Assembly (NCBI RefSeq): GCF_022682495.2
Contig: NW_026527280.1
Coordinates: 620,001 to 684,000 of the forward strand
Source of the DNA: Desmodus rotundus
Lineage: Eukaryota; Chordata; Mammalia; Chiroptera; Phyllostomidae
Length of the DNA: 64,000 nt
Direction of reading: 5' to 3'
A program made the position numbers and the translations under genes. This document shows, in pieces, positions 20,912 through 32,396 of this stretch (position 1 is the first letter of the stretch; each line of letters opens with the position of its first letter). A model generated the notes under the pieces. That model saw only the letters and a list, made by a program, of their open reading frames with translations, was not told the DNA's origin and did no database searches.

Positions 20912-21881
20912 CCATCTCCTGGGGGCCTCCCCCCTGTTCTTCCATCCGTAAAGGGGGACCCCTTTACGGATGGAAGAAAAGGGGGATCTTCGCAGTGGTG
21001 GGGACGGGACGGCGGGGTCTGCGGGTTTGCAGCCACGTAGGCCAGTTGCTCGCACCCCGGCCCCATGTGTCCCAGCTCCATGGACGAGGTGGGCCGCTTA
21101 TGGCGGGATGCAGGCGTCCTGCGGGGGTCAGGGGACGGCGTGGGCACTCCCAGGGCGAGAGGGGGCGCCTGGGACACGAGAGAGCACCCGGGAAAATGCC
21201 CAGTCCTGGCTCCCGGGGCACCAGTGGCCTCCCCAGGCTCCTGCCGTGGGACCTGGTCCCGCTCACCTGGGCCCAGGTTCTCCGCAGGTGAATGCCTTTT
21301 GCGGACACCAGGGACCACAGGCCGCGGATCCCTTCACGGGCAGGGGGGGTTCGAGCTCTGTGGGACCCAGGTCGCAGCGCACACAGTCCCTTCTCGCAAA
21401 GTTCAGCCCAGACTTTAGAGAGTAGAAGCGTCTCGGTCCAAGTTTTCCGCCTCGGGGCAGGGTGGGGCCGTATGAGCCAAGAGAGACTCTTAGCCCCCCA
21501 GGCAGGTCTCAGGCCCGAGACCCCCAGGGAGACCCGGTCCCTGGGCGTGGGTCCCACCCGCCCGGGCCCGCCCAACCTGGCCTGGAACGGTGGCCGGCCC
21601 CTCTTCCCTGCCCCAGGTCCCTAGCTCTTCCCTGGCACTCTGCCTCTGGCGGGGTGGGAGACGGCCTGGCAAGTGTGGTCCACGGGAAAACGCGCCGTCC
21701 TCTGGGTGGCAGGGAGGGCCTCAGTTAACTCTGACACCAGCCCAGGGACCCTGTGGACCACGCCTGATATCTCAAGGGGGGGGCACGTTGCCCGGAGGGA
21801 TGCTCTTGGGGTGGGGCCTGCTTGCGCCTGCGCGGCCCAGCCTCTTGGCCCGAAACCACCCAGCCGCGGCTCGGGCAAAAG
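20912..21881 (+). repeat. Monomer 23, Hqx, 970 bp
   Basis: As monomer 2, including the mismatched right arm GAAGAAAAGG and the GGCTCCCGG variant. Confidence 0.92.
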
Positions 21882-22854
21882 CCATCTCCTGAGGTCCTCC
21901 CCCCTATTCTTCCATCCGTAAAGGGGGACCCCTTTACGGATGGAAGAACAGGGGGATCTTCGCAGTGGTGGGGACGGGACGGAGGGGTCTGCGGGTTTGC
22001 AGCCACGTAGGCCAGTTGCTCGCACCCCGGCCCCATGTGTCCCAGCTCCATGGACGAGGTGGGCCGCTTATGGCGGGATGCAGGCGTCCTGCGGGGGTCA
22101 GGGGACGGCGTGGGCACTCCCCGGGCGAGAGAGGGCGCCTGGGACCCGAGAGAGCACCCGGGAAAATGCCCAGCCCTGGCCCCCGTGGCTCCAGTGGCCT
22201 CCCCAGGCTCCTGCCGTGGGGCCTGGTCCCGCTCACCTGGGCCCAGGTTCTCCTCAGGTGAATACCTTTTGCGGACACCAGGGACCACAGGCAGCGGATC
22301 CCTTCACGGGCAGGGGGTGTTCGAGCTCTGTGGGACCCAGGTCGCAGCGCACACAGTCCCTTCTCGCAAAGTTCACCCCAGACTTTAGAGAGTAGAAGCG
22401 TCTCGGTCCAAGTTTTCCGCCTCGGGGCAGGGTGGGGCCGTTTGAGCCAAGAGAGACTCTTAGCCCCCCAGGCAGGTCTCAGGCCCGAGACCCCCAGGGA
22501 GACCCGGTCCCTGGGCGTGGGTCCCGCCCGCCCGGGCCCTTGCCCACCAGGCGAGGAACACTGGTCCGCCCCTCATCGAGGCCCCGGGTCCCTAGCTCTT
22601 CCCTGGCACTCTGCCTCTGGCGGGGTGGGAGACGGGCTGGCAAGTGTGGTCCACGGGAAAAGGAACGGACCTCTGGGTGGCGGGGAGAGCTTCCAGTTCC
22701 ACCGACACGACCCCAGGGACCCTGTGAAGCAGGCCTGATATGTCCAGGGTGGGGCCCGTTGCCCCGAGGGAGGCTTGTGCTGGGGCTGCCTGTCCTGAGC
22801 CTGCCGGGTCCCGCGTCTCGGCCCGAAACCGGCCAGCCGCGGCTCTGAACAAAG
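21882..22854 (+). repeat. Monomer 24, Hqy, 973 bp
   Basis: As monomer 3 but with TTCTCCTCAGGTG and GGGGTGTTCGAG. The y tail ends CCAGCCGCGGCTCTGAAC. Confidence 0.92.
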
Positions 22855-23776
22855 CCATCTCCTGGGGGCCTCCCCCCTGTCCTTCGCAGTTGGGCGGTCG
22901 GGACGGAGGGGTCTGCGCGCTTCCAGCCACTTAGCCCAGGGACCCGCAGCCCGGCCCCAGAGTTCCAAGCTCCACGGAGGCAGGGGGCCTCTTATCACGG
23001 GAAGCAGGTGTCTCGCGGGGCTCAAGGCACGGCGTGGGCACTCTCTAGGCGAGAGAGGGTGCCCGTGCCCCGAGAGAGCCCCGGGGAAGTCCGAGGCCTG
23101 GCCGCAGAGGCTGCCATTGCCTCCCCGGGCTCCTACCATGGGGCCTGGCCGTGCTCGCCCGAGGCCCAGGTTCACCGCAGGTGAATGCCTTTTGCGGACG
23201 CCAAGGACAGGAGGTCGCCGATTCCCTCACAGAGGTGGGGGTTCGAGCTCTGGGGGACTGAGGCCGCAGCGGTCACACTCCATTTTTGGGTGGTTCCGCA
23301 GAGACTGGAGGGTTGAAGCGGCTGGGTCCAAGTCTGCCGCCTTGTGGCAGGGTGGGGGCTTTGCAGGCGAAGCAAGGCTCTTGGCCTCCCAGGCGGGGCA
23401 CAGGCCAGACTCCCCAAGGGAGAACCGGTCCTTGGTCGAGGGTCCCGCCCGCCCGCCCGGAACCGCTCCACCTGGCGCGGAACCGTAGCCGGCCCCTCTT
23501 CCAGGCACCAGGTCCCTAGTTCTTTCCTGGCACTCTGCCTCTGCGGGGGTGGGAGAGCTGCTGGGAAGTGTGGTCCACGGGAAAACGCGCGGACCTCTGG
23601 GTCGCAGGGAGGGCCTCCGTTAACTCTGACACCAGCCCAGGGACCCTGTGGACCTGGCCTGATATCTCAAGGGGGGGGCACGTTGCCCGGAGGGATGCTC
23701 TTGGGGTGGGGCCTGCTTGCGCCTGCGCGGCCCCGCCTCTTGGCCCCAAACCTCCCAGCCGCGTCTCGGACAAAAG
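22855..23776 (+). repeat. Monomer 25, Tpx, 922 bp
   Basis: One-base deletion in CCCCGGGGAAGTCCG. GAACCGTAGCC as in monomer 17. The tail has GCGGACCTCTGGGTCGCAGG. Confidence 0.92.
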
Positions 23777-24745
23777 CCATCTCCTGGGGGCCTCCCCCCT
23801 GTTCTTCCATCCGTAAAGGGGGACCCCTTTACGGATGGAAGAACAGGGGGATCTTCGCAGTGGTGGGGACGGGACGGAGGGGTCTGCGGGTTTGCAGCCA
23901 CGTAGGCCAGTTGCTCGCACCGCGGCCCCATGTGTCCCAGCTCCATGGACGAGGTGGGCCGCTTATGGCGGGATGCAGGCGTCCTGCGGGGGTCAGGGGA
24001 CGGCGTGGGCACACCCAGGGCGAAAGAGGGCGCCTGGGACACGAGAGAGCACCCGGGAAAATGCCCAGTCCTGGCCCCCGGGGCACCAGTGGCCTCCCCA
24101 GGCTCCTGCCGTGGGACCTGGTCCCGCTCACCTGGGCCCAGGTTCTCCGCAGGTGAATGCCTTTTGCGGACACCAGGGACCACAGGCCGCGGATCCCTTC
24201 ACGGGCAGGGGGGGTTCGAGCTCTGTGGGACCCAGGTCGCAGCGCACACAGTCCCTTCTCGCAAAGTTCAGCCCAGACTTTAGAGAGTAGAAGCGTCTCG
24301 GTCCAAGTTTTCCGCCTCGGGGCAGGGTGGGGCCGTATGAGCCAAGAGAGACTCTTAGCCCCCCAGGCAGGTCTCAGGCCCGAGACCCCCAGGGAGACCC
24401 GGTCCCTGGGCGTGGGTCCCGCCCGCCCGGGCCCGCCCCACCTGGCCCGGAACCGTGGCCGGCCCCTCTTCCCTGCCCCAGGTCCCTAGCTCTTCCCTGG
24501 CACTCTGCCTCTGGCGGGGTGGGAGACGGCCTGGCAAGTGTGGTCCACGGGAAAACGCGCCGTCCTCTGGGTGGCAGGGAGGGCCTCAGTTAACTCTGAC
24601 ACCAGCCCAGGGACCCTGTGGACCACGCCTGATATCTCAAGGGGGGGGCACGTTGCCCGGAGGGATGCTCTTGGGGTGGGGCCTGCTTGCGCTTGCGCGG
24701 CCCCGCCTCTTGGCCCGAAACCACCCAGCCGCGTTCGGACAAAAG
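23777..24745 (+). repeat. Monomer 26, Hqx, 969 bp
   Basis: TCGCACCGCGGCC is private. The NRF1-like site is changed to GCGCTTGCGC near 24690 and the tail ends GCGTTCGGAC. Confidence 0.92.
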
Positions 24746-25695
24746 CCATCTCCTGGGGGCCTCCCGGGGACCCCTTTACGGATGGAAGAACAGGGGGATC
24801 TTCGCAGTGGTGGGGACGGGACGGAGGGGTCTGCGGGTTTGCAGCCACGTAGACCAGTTCCTCGCACCCCGGCCCCATGTGTCCCAGCTCCATGGACGAG
24901 GTGGGCCGCTTATGGCGAGATGCAGGCGTCCTGCGGGGGTCAGGGGACGGCGTGGGCACTCCCCGGGCGAGAGAGGGCGCCTGGGACCCGAGAGAGCACC
25001 CGGGAAAATGCCCAGCCCTGGCCCCCGGGGCTCCAGTGGCCTCCCCAGGCTCCTGCCGTGGGGCCTGGTCCCGCTCACCTGGGCCCAGGTTCTCCGCAGG
25101 TGAATGCCTTTTGCGGACACCAGGGACCACAGGCCGCGGATGCCTTCACGGGGAGGGGGGTTCGAGCTCTGTGGGACCCGGGACCCAGTGGACACAGTCC
25201 CTTCTCGCGAAGTCCAGCCCAGACTTTAGAGAGTAGAAGCGTCTCGGTGCACGTTTCCCGCCTGGGGGCAGGGTGGGGCCGATTGAGCTAGGAAAGACTC
25301 ATAGCCCCCCAGGCAGGTCTCAGGCCCGAGTCCCCCCTGGAGACGGGGTCCCTGGGCGTGGGTCCGGCCCGCCTGGGCCCCTGCCCACCAGGCGTGGAAC
25401 CCTGGCCCGCCCCTCATCGAGGCCCCGGGTCCCTAGCTCTTCCCTGGCACTCTGCCTCTGGCGGGGTGTAAGACGGGCTGGCAAGTGTGGTCCACGGGAA
25501 AAGGAACGGACCTCTGGGTGGCGGGGAGAGCTTCCAGTTCCACGGACACGACCCCAGGGACCCTGTGAAGCAGGCCTGATATGTCCAGGGTGGGGCCCGT
25601 TGCCCCGAGGGAGGCTTGTGCTGAGGCTGCCTGTCCTGAGCGTGCCGGGTCCCGCGTCTTGGCCCGAAACCGGCCAGCCGTGGATCTGAACAAAG
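24746..25695 (+). repeat. Monomer 27, Sqy, 950 bp
   Basis: As monomer 20 but with CTTCGCAGTGG, CCGCGGATGCC, ACCCGGGACCCAG and CGCCTGGGCCCC. The y tail has GTGGATCTGAAC. Confidence 0.92.
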
Positions 25696-26618
25696 CCATC
25701 TCCTGGGGGCCTCCCCCCTGTCCTTCGCAGTTGGGCGGTCGGGACGGAGGGGTCTGCGCGCTTCCAGCCACTTAGCCCAGGGACCCGCAGCCCGGCCCCA
25801 GAGTTCCAAGCTCCACGGAGGCAGGGGGCCTCTTATCACGGGAAGCAGGTGTCTCGCGGGGCTCAAGGCACGGCGTGGGCACTCTCTAGGCGAGAGAGGG
25901 TGCCCGTGCCCCGAGAGAGCCCCGAGGAGAGTCCGAGGCCTGGCCGCAGAGGCTGCCATTGCCTCCCCGGGCTCCTACCATGGGGCCTGGCCGTGTTCGC
26001 CCGAGGCCCAGGTTCACCGCAGGTGAATGCCTTTTGCGGACGCCAAGGACAGGAGGTCGCCGATTCCCTCACAGAGGTGGGGGTTCGGGCTCTGGGGGAC
26101 TGAGGTCGCAGCGGTCACACTCCATTTTTGGGTGGTTCCTCAGAGACTGGAGGGTTGAAGCGGCTGGGTCCAAGTCTGCCGCCTTGTGGCAGGGTGGGGG
26201 CTTTGCAGGCGAAGCAAGGCTCTTGGCCTCCCAGGCGGGGCACAGGCCAGACTCCCCAAGGGAGAACCGGTCCTTGGTCGAGGGTCCCGCCCGCCCGCCC
26301 GGAACCGCTCCACCTGGCGCGGAACCGTGGCCGGCCCCTCTTCCAGGCACCAGGTCCCTAGTTCTTTCCTGGCACTCTGCCTCTGCGGGGGTGGGAGAGC
26401 TGCTGGGAAGTGTGGTCCACGGGAAAACGCGCGGTCCTGTGGGTGGCAGGGAGGGCCTCCGTTAACACTGACACCAGCCCAGGGACCCTGTGGACCTGGC
26501 CTGATATCTCAAGGGGGGGGCACGTTGCCCGGAGGGATGCTCTTGGGGTGGGGCCTGCTTGCGCCTGCGCGGCCCCGCCTCTTGGCCCCAAACCTCCCAG
26601 CCGCGTCTCGGACAAAAG
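25696..26618 (+). repeat. Monomer 28, Tpx, 923 bp
   Basis: As monomer 21 but GCAGGCGAAGC. The tail has GGTCCTGTGGG and GTTAACACTGAC. Confidence 0.92.
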
Positions 26619-27590
26619 CCATCTCCTGGGGGCCTCCCCCCTGTTCTTCCATCCGTAAAGGGGGACCCCTTTACGGATGGAAGAAAAGGGGGATCTTCGC
26701 AGTGGTGGGGACGGGACGGAGGGGTCTGCGGGTTTGCAGCCACATAGGCCAGTTGCTCGCAGCCCGGCCCCATGTGTCCCAGCTCCATGGACGAGGTGGG
26801 CCGCTTATGGCGGGATGCAGGCGTCCTGCGGGGGTCAGGGGACGGTGTGGGCACTCCCCGGGCGAGAGAGGGCGCCTGGGACCCGAGAGAGCCCCGGGGA
26901 GAGTCCGAGGCCTGGCCGCAGAGGCTGCCATTGCCTCCCCTGGCTCCTACCATGGGTCCTGACCGTGTTCGCCCGAGGCCCAGGTTCACCGCAGGTGAAT
27001 GCCTTTTGCGGACGCCAAGGACAGGAGGTCGCCGATTCCCTCACAGAGGTGGGGGTTCGAGCTCTGGGGGACTGAGGCCGCAGCGGTCACACTCCATTTT
27101 TGGGTGGTTCCGCAGAGACTGGAGGGTTGAAGTGGCTGGGTCCAAGTCTGCCGCCTTGTGGCAGGGTGGGGGCTTTGCAGGCGAAGCAAGGCTCTTGGCC
27201 TCCCAGGCGGGGCACAGGCCAGACTCCCCAAGGGAGAACCGGTCCTTGGTCGAGGGTCCCGCCCGCCCGCCCGGAACCGCTCCACCTGGCGCGGAACCGT
27301 GGCTGGCCCCTCTTCCAGGCACCAGGTCCCTAGTTCTTTCCTGGCACTCTGCCTCTGCGGGGGTGGGAGAGCTGCTGGGAAGTGTGGTCCACGGGAAAAC
27401 GCGCGGTCCTCTGGGTCGCAGGGAGGGCCTCCGTTAACTCTGACACCAGCCCAGGGACCCTGTGGACCTGGCCTGATATCTCAAGGGGGGGGCACGTTGC
27501 CCGGAGGGATGCTCTTGGGGTGGGGCCTGCTTGCGCCTGCGCGGCCCCGCCTCTTGGCCCGAAACCTCCCAGCCGCGTCTCGGACAAAAG
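26619..27590 (+). repeat. Monomer 29, Hpx, 972 bp
   Basis: Mosaic of monomers 1 and 2: GAAGAAAAGG arm and GAGGGGTCTG with CCACATAGGCC. CCTCCCCTGGCTCC is private. Confidence 0.92.
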
Positions 27591-28562
27591 CCATCTCCTG
27601 GGGGCCTCCCCCCTGTTCTTCCATCCGTAAAGGGGGACCCCTTTACGGATGGAAGAAAAGGGGGATCTTCGCAGTGGTGGGGACGGGACGGCGGGGTCTG
27701 CGGGTTTGCAGCCACGTAGGCCAGTTGCTCGCACCCCGGCCCCATGTGTCCCAGCTCCATGGACGAGGTGGGCCGCTTATGGCGGGATGCAGGCGTCCTG
27801 CGGGGGTCAGGGGACGGCGTGGGCACACCCAGGGCGAAATAGGGCGCCTGGGACACGAGAGAGCACCCGGGAAAATTCCCAGTCCTGGCCCCCGGGGCAC
27901 CAGTGGCCTCCCCAGGCTCCTGCCGTGGGGCCTGGTCCCGCTCACCTGGGCCCAGGTTCTCCGCAGGTGAATGCCTTTTGCGGACGCCAAGGACAGGAGG
28001 TCGCCGATTCCCTCACAGAGGTGGGGGTTCGAGCTCTGTGGGACTGAGGTCGCAGCGGTCACACTCCATTTTTGGGTGGTTCCGCAGAGACTGGAGGGTT
28101 GAAGCGGCTGGGTCCAAGTCTGCCGCCTTGTGGCAGGGTGGGGGCTTTGCAGGCGAAGCAAGGCTCTTAGCCTCCCAGGCGGGGCACAGGCCAGACTCCC
28201 CAAGGGAGAACCGGTCCTTGGTCGAGGGTCCCGCCCGCCCGCCCGGAACCGCTCCACCTGGCGCGGAACCGTGGCCGTCCCCTCTTCCCGGCCCCAGGTC
28301 CCTAGCTCTTCCCTGGCACTCTGCCTCTGGCGGGGTGGGAGACAGCCTGGCAAGTGTGGTCCACGGGAAAACGCGCGGTCCTCTGGGTGGCAGGGAGGGC
28401 CTCCGTTAACTCTGACACCAGCCCAGGGACCCTGTGGACCTGGCCTGATATCTCAAGGGGGGGGCACGTTGCCCGGAGGGATGCTCTTGGGGTGGGGCCT
28501 GCTTGCGCCTGCGCGGCCCCGCCTCTTGGCCCGAAACCTCCCAGCCGCGTCTCGGACAAAAG
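27591..28562 (+). repeat. Monomer 30, H with q/p hybrid middle, x tail, 972 bp
   Basis: The middle begins as q (GCGAAATAGGG, GAAAATTCCC, GCTCACCTGGGCCC) and continues as p from 27986 (GCCAAGGACAGGAGG). The switch lies in the shared 25-nt core 27961-27985. The tail has GTGGCCGTCCCC. Confidence 0.93.
27961..27985 (+). other. q-to-p recombination interval in monomer 30
   Basis: The sequence before 27961 is q-type (GGCCCAGGTTCT) and from 27986 is p-type (GCCAAGGACAGG). The 25 nt between are identical in both types, so the exchange point lies within them. Confidence 0.85.
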
Positions 28563-29534
28563 CCATCTCCTGGGGGCCTCCCCCCTGTTCTTCCATCCGT
28601 AAAGGGGGACCCCTTTACGGATGGAAGAAAAGGGGGATCTTCGCAGTGGTGGGGACGGGACGGCGGGGTCTGCGGGTTTGCAGCCACGTAGGCCAGTTGC
28701 TCGCACCCCGGCCCCATGTGTCCCAGCTCCATGGACGAGGTGGGCCGCTTATGGCGGGATGCAGGCGTCCTGCGGGGGTCAGGGGACGGCGTGGGCACTC
28801 CCCGGGCGAGAGAGGGCGCCTGGGACCCGAGAGAGCACCCGGGAAAATGCCCAGCCCTGGCCCCCGTGGCTCCAGTGGCCTCCCCAGGCTCCTGCCGTGG
28901 GGCCTGGTCCCGCTCACCTGGGCCCAGGTTCTCCGCAGGTGAATACCTTTTGCGGACACCAGGGACCACAGGCAGCGGATCCCTTCACGGGCAGGGGGTG
29001 TTCGAGCTCTGTGGGACCCAGGTCGCAGCGCACACAGTCCCTTCTCGCAAAGTTCACCCCAGACTTTAGAGAGTAGAAGCGTCTCCGTCCAAGTTTTCCG
29101 CCTCGGGGCAGGGTGGGGCCGTTTGAGCCAAGAGAGACTCTTAGCCCCCCAGGCAGGTCTCAGGCCCGAGACCCCCAGGGAGACCCGGTCCCTGGGCGTG
29201 GGTCCCGCCCGCCCGGCCCTTGCCCACCAGGCGAGGAACACTGGTCCGCCCCTCATCGAGGCCCCGGGTCCCTAGCTCTTCCCTGGCACTCTGCCTCTGG
29301 CGGGGTGGGAGACGGGCTGGCAAGTGTGGTCCACGGGAAAAGGAACGGACCTCTGGGTGGCGGGGAGAGCTTCCAGTTCCACCGACACGACCCCAGGGAC
29401 CCTGTGAAGCAGGCCTGATATGTCCAGGGTGGGGCCCGTTGCCCCGAGGGAGGCTTGTGCTGGGGCTGCCTGTCCTGAGCCTGCCGGGTCCCGCGTCTCG
29501 GCCCGAAACCGGCCAGCAGCGGCTCTAACCAAAG
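28563..29534 (+). repeat. Monomer 31, Hqy, 972 bp
   Basis: GAAGAAAAGG arm with ACGGCGGGG, then a q middle as in monomer 24. One base is lost in GCCCGGCCCTTGCC, and GTCTCCGTCC is private. Confidence 0.92.
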
Positions 29535-30458
29535 CCATCTCCTGGGGGCCTCCACCCTGTCCTTCGCAGTTGGGCGGTCGGGACGGAGGGGTCTGCCCGC
29601 TTCCAGCCACTTAGCCCAGGGACCCGCAGCCCGCCCCAGAGTTCCAAGCTCCACGGAGGCAGGGGGCCTCTTATCACGGGAAGCAGGTGTCTCGCGTGGC
29701 TCAAGGCACGGCGTGGGCACTCTCTAGGCGCGAGAGGGTGCCCGTGCCCCGAGAGAGCCCCGGGGAGAGTCCGAGGCCTGGCCGCAGAGGCTGCCATTGC
29801 CTCCCCGGGCTCCTACCATGGGGCCTGGCCGTGCTCGCCCGAGGCCCAGGTTCACCGCAGGTGAATGCCTTTTGCGGACGCCAAGGACAGGAGGTCGCCG
29901 ATTCCCTCACAGAGGTGGGGGTTCGAGCTCTGGGGGACTGAGGTCGCAGCGGTCACACTCCATTTTTGGGTGGTTCCGCAGAGACTGGAGGGTTGAAGCG
30001 GCTGGGTCCAAGTCTGCCGCCTTGTGGCAGGGTGGGGGCTTTGCAGGCGAAGCAAGGCTCTTGGCCTCCCAGGCGGGGCACAGGCCAGACTCCCCAAGGG
30101 AGAACCGGTCCTTGGTCGAGGGTCCCGCCCGCCCGCCCGGAACCGCTCCACCTGGCGCGGAACCGTGGCCGGCCCCTCTTCCAGGCACCAGGTCCCTAGT
30201 TCTTTCCTGGCACTCTGCCTCTGCGGGGGTGGGAGAGCTGCTGGGAAGTGTGGTCCACGGGAAAACGCGCGGTCCTCTGGGTGGCAGGGAAGGCCTCCGT
30301 TAACTCTGACACCAGCCCAGGGACCCTGTGGACCTGGCCTGATATCTCAAGGGGGGGGGGCACGTTGCCCGGAGGGATGCTCTTGGGGTGGGGCCTGCTT
30401 GCGCCTGCGCGGCCCCGCCTCTTGGCCCGAAACCACCCAGCCGCGGCTCGGACAAAAG
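29535..30458 (+). repeat. Monomer 32, Tpx, 924 bp
   Basis: GCCTCCACCCTG in the head and CAGGGAAGGCC in the tail. Its ten-G tract near 30351 is the longest in the window. Confidence 0.92.
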
Positions 30459-31140
30459 CCATCTCCTGGGGGCCTCCCCCCTGTTCTTCCATCCGTAAAG
30501 GGGGACCCCTTTACGGATGGAAGAACAGGGGGATCTTCGCAGTGGTGGGGACGGGACGGAGGGGTCTGCGGGTTTGCAGCCACGTAGGCTAGTTGCTCGC
30601 ACCCGGCCCCATGTGTCCCAGGTCCATGGACGAGGTGGGCCGCTTATGGCGGGATGCAGGCGTCCTGCGGGGGTCAGGGGACGGCGGGGGCACTCCCCGG
30701 GCGAGAGAGGGCGCCTGGGACCCGAGAGAGCCCCGGGGAGAGTCCGAGGCCTGGCCGCAGAGGCTGCCATTGCCTCCCCGGGCTCCTACCATGGGGCCTG
30801 GCCGTGTTCGCCCGAGGCCCAGGTTCACCGCAGATTAATGCCTTTTGCGGACGCTAAGGACGGAGGTCGCCGATTCCCTCACAGAGGTGGGGGTTCGAGC
30901 TCTGTGGGACTGAGGTCGCAGCGGTCACACTCCATTTTTGGGTGGTTCCGCAGAGTCTGGAGGGTTGAAGCGGCTGGGTCTAAGTCTGCCGCCTTGTGGC
31001 AGGGTGGGGGCTTTGCAGGCGAAGCAAGGCTCTTAGCCTCCCAGGCGGGGCACAGGCCAGACTCCCCAAGGGAGAACCGGTCCTTGGTCGAGGGTCCCGC
31101 CCGCCCGCTCGGAACCGCTCCACCTGGCGCGGAACCGTGG
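29700..31140 (+). repeat. Module repeated at +10,518 bp, copy 1
   Basis: Shares a set of rare changes with 40218-41657: a one-C deletion in GCTCGCACCCGGCC, CAGGTCCATGG, GGCGGGGGCACTCC, CGCAGATTAATGCC and GCTAAGGACGGAGG. The left and right limits are approximate. Confidence 0.75.
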
Positions 31141-31428
31141 CCGGCCCCTCTTCCCGGCCCCAGGTCCCTAGCTCTTCCCTGGCACTCTGCCTCTGGCGGG
31201 GTGGGAGACGGCCTGGCAAGTGTGGTCCACGGGAAAACGCGCCGTCCTCTGGGTGGCAGGGAGGGCCTCAGTTAACTCTGACACCAGCCCAGGGACCCTG
31301 TGGACCACGCCTGATATCTCAAGGGGGGGGCACGTTGCCCGGAGGGATGCTCTTGGGGTGGGGCCTGCTTGTGCCTCCGCGGCCCCGCCTCTTGGCCCCA
31401 AACCTCCCAGCCGCGTCTCGGACAAAAG
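30459..31428 (+). repeat. Monomer 33, Hpx, 970 bp, most diverged p monomer
   Basis: One-base deletions in GCACCCGGCC and AAGGACGGAGG. CAGGTCCATGG, CAGATTAATGCC, CAGAGTCTGG and GGGTCTAAGTC. The NRF1-like site is degraded to TGTGCCTCCGCG at 31370. Confidence 0.92.
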
Positions 31429-32396
31429 CCATCTCCTGGGGGCCTCCCCCCTGTTCTTCCATCCGTAAAGGGGGACCCCTTTATGGATGGAAGAACAGGG
31501 GGATCTTCGCAGTGGTGGGGACGGGACGGAGGGGTCTGCGGGTTTGCAGCCACGTAGGCCAGTTGCTCGCACCCCGGCCTCATGTGTCCCAGCTCCATGG
31601 ACGAGGTGGGCCGCTTATGGCGGGATGCAGGCGTCCTGCGGGGGTCAGGGGACGGCGTGGGCACTCCCCGGGCGAGAGAGGGCGCCTGGGACCCGAGAGA
31701 GCACCCGGGAAAATGCCCAGCCCTGGCCCCCGTGGCTCCAGTGGCCTCCCCAGGCTCCTGCCGTGGGGCCTGGTCCCGCTCACCTGGGCCCGGGTTCTCC
31801 GCAGGTGAATGCCTTTTGCGGACACCAAGGACCACAGGCCGCGGATGCCTTCACGGGGAGGGGCGTTCGAGCTCTGTGGGAACCGGGTCCCAGCGGACAC
31901 AGTGCCTTCTCGCGAAGTCCAGCCCAGACTTTAGAGAGGAGAAGCGTCTAGGTGCACGTTTGCCGCCTCGGGGCAGGGTGGGGCCGTTTGAGCCAAGAGA
32001 GACTCCTAGCCCCCCAGGCAGGTCTCAGGCCCGAGACCCCCAGGTAGACCCTGTCCCTGGGCGTGGGTCCCGCCCGCCCGGTAACGCCCCACATGGCCCG
32101 GAACCGTGGCCCGCCCCTCTTCCCGGCCCCAGGTCCCTAGCTCTTCCCTGGCACTCTGCCTCTGGCGGGGTGGGAGACGGGCTGGCAAGTGTGGTCCACG
32201 GGAAATCGCGCGGTCCTCTGGGTGGCAGGGAGGGCCTCCGTTAACTCTGACACCAGCCCAGGGACCCTGTGGACCTGGCCTGATATCTCAAGGGGGGGGC
32301 ACGTTGCCCGGAGGGATGCTCTGGGGTGGGGCTTGCTTGCGCCTGCGCGGCCCCGCCTCTTGGCCCGAAACCACCCAGCCCCGGCTCGGACAAAAG
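31429..32396 (+). repeat. Monomer 34, Hqx, 968 bp, most diverged q monomer
   Basis: Arm mismatch CCCTTTATGGATGG, then CCCGGCCTCATG, CGGGTTCTCC, GAGAGGAGAAGCGTCTAGG, CGGTAACGCCCCACATGG, GAAATCGCGC and ATGCTCTGGGG (two bases shorter). It looks like an older copy that escaped homogenisation. Confidence 0.92.
31447..31502. repeat. Palindrome with a decayed right arm
   Basis: C to T at 31484 (TTTATGG for TTTACGG) breaks one pair; it lies in the diverged monomer 34 and is not compensated in the left arm. Confidence 0.9.

Larger units (their letters stand above)
19925..22834 (+). repeat. Three-monomer module (Hpx-Hqx-Hqy), copy 2 of 4
   Basis: Offset 19,924 bp from copy 1 with no indel at any of the four anchors (19940, 20912, 21882, 22855). 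Confidence 0.85.
14985..22835 (+). repeat. Module repeated at +27,694 bp, copy 1
   Basis: It matches 42679-50529 with all anchors from 15202 to 22855 shifted by exactly 27,694 bp. It covers monomers 17-24, including the flipped-centre palindrome. The three substitutions I found by eye are at 20269 (C versus T), 22254 (T versus G) and 22318 (T versus G). The match breaks on the left at the tail motif GGGGTGGGAGAC versus GGGGTGTAAGAC and on the right at CCAGCCGC versus CCAGGAGC. Confidence 0.85.
24746..27590 (+). repeat. Three-monomer module (Sqy-Tpx-Hpx), copy 2
   Basis: Closest to the copy at 18067 (both have CGTAGACCAG, ATGGCGAGATGC and TTTCCCGCCTGGG). The last monomer differs, with GAAGAAAAGG in the palindrome and GAGGGGTCTG downstream. 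Confidence 0.8.
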
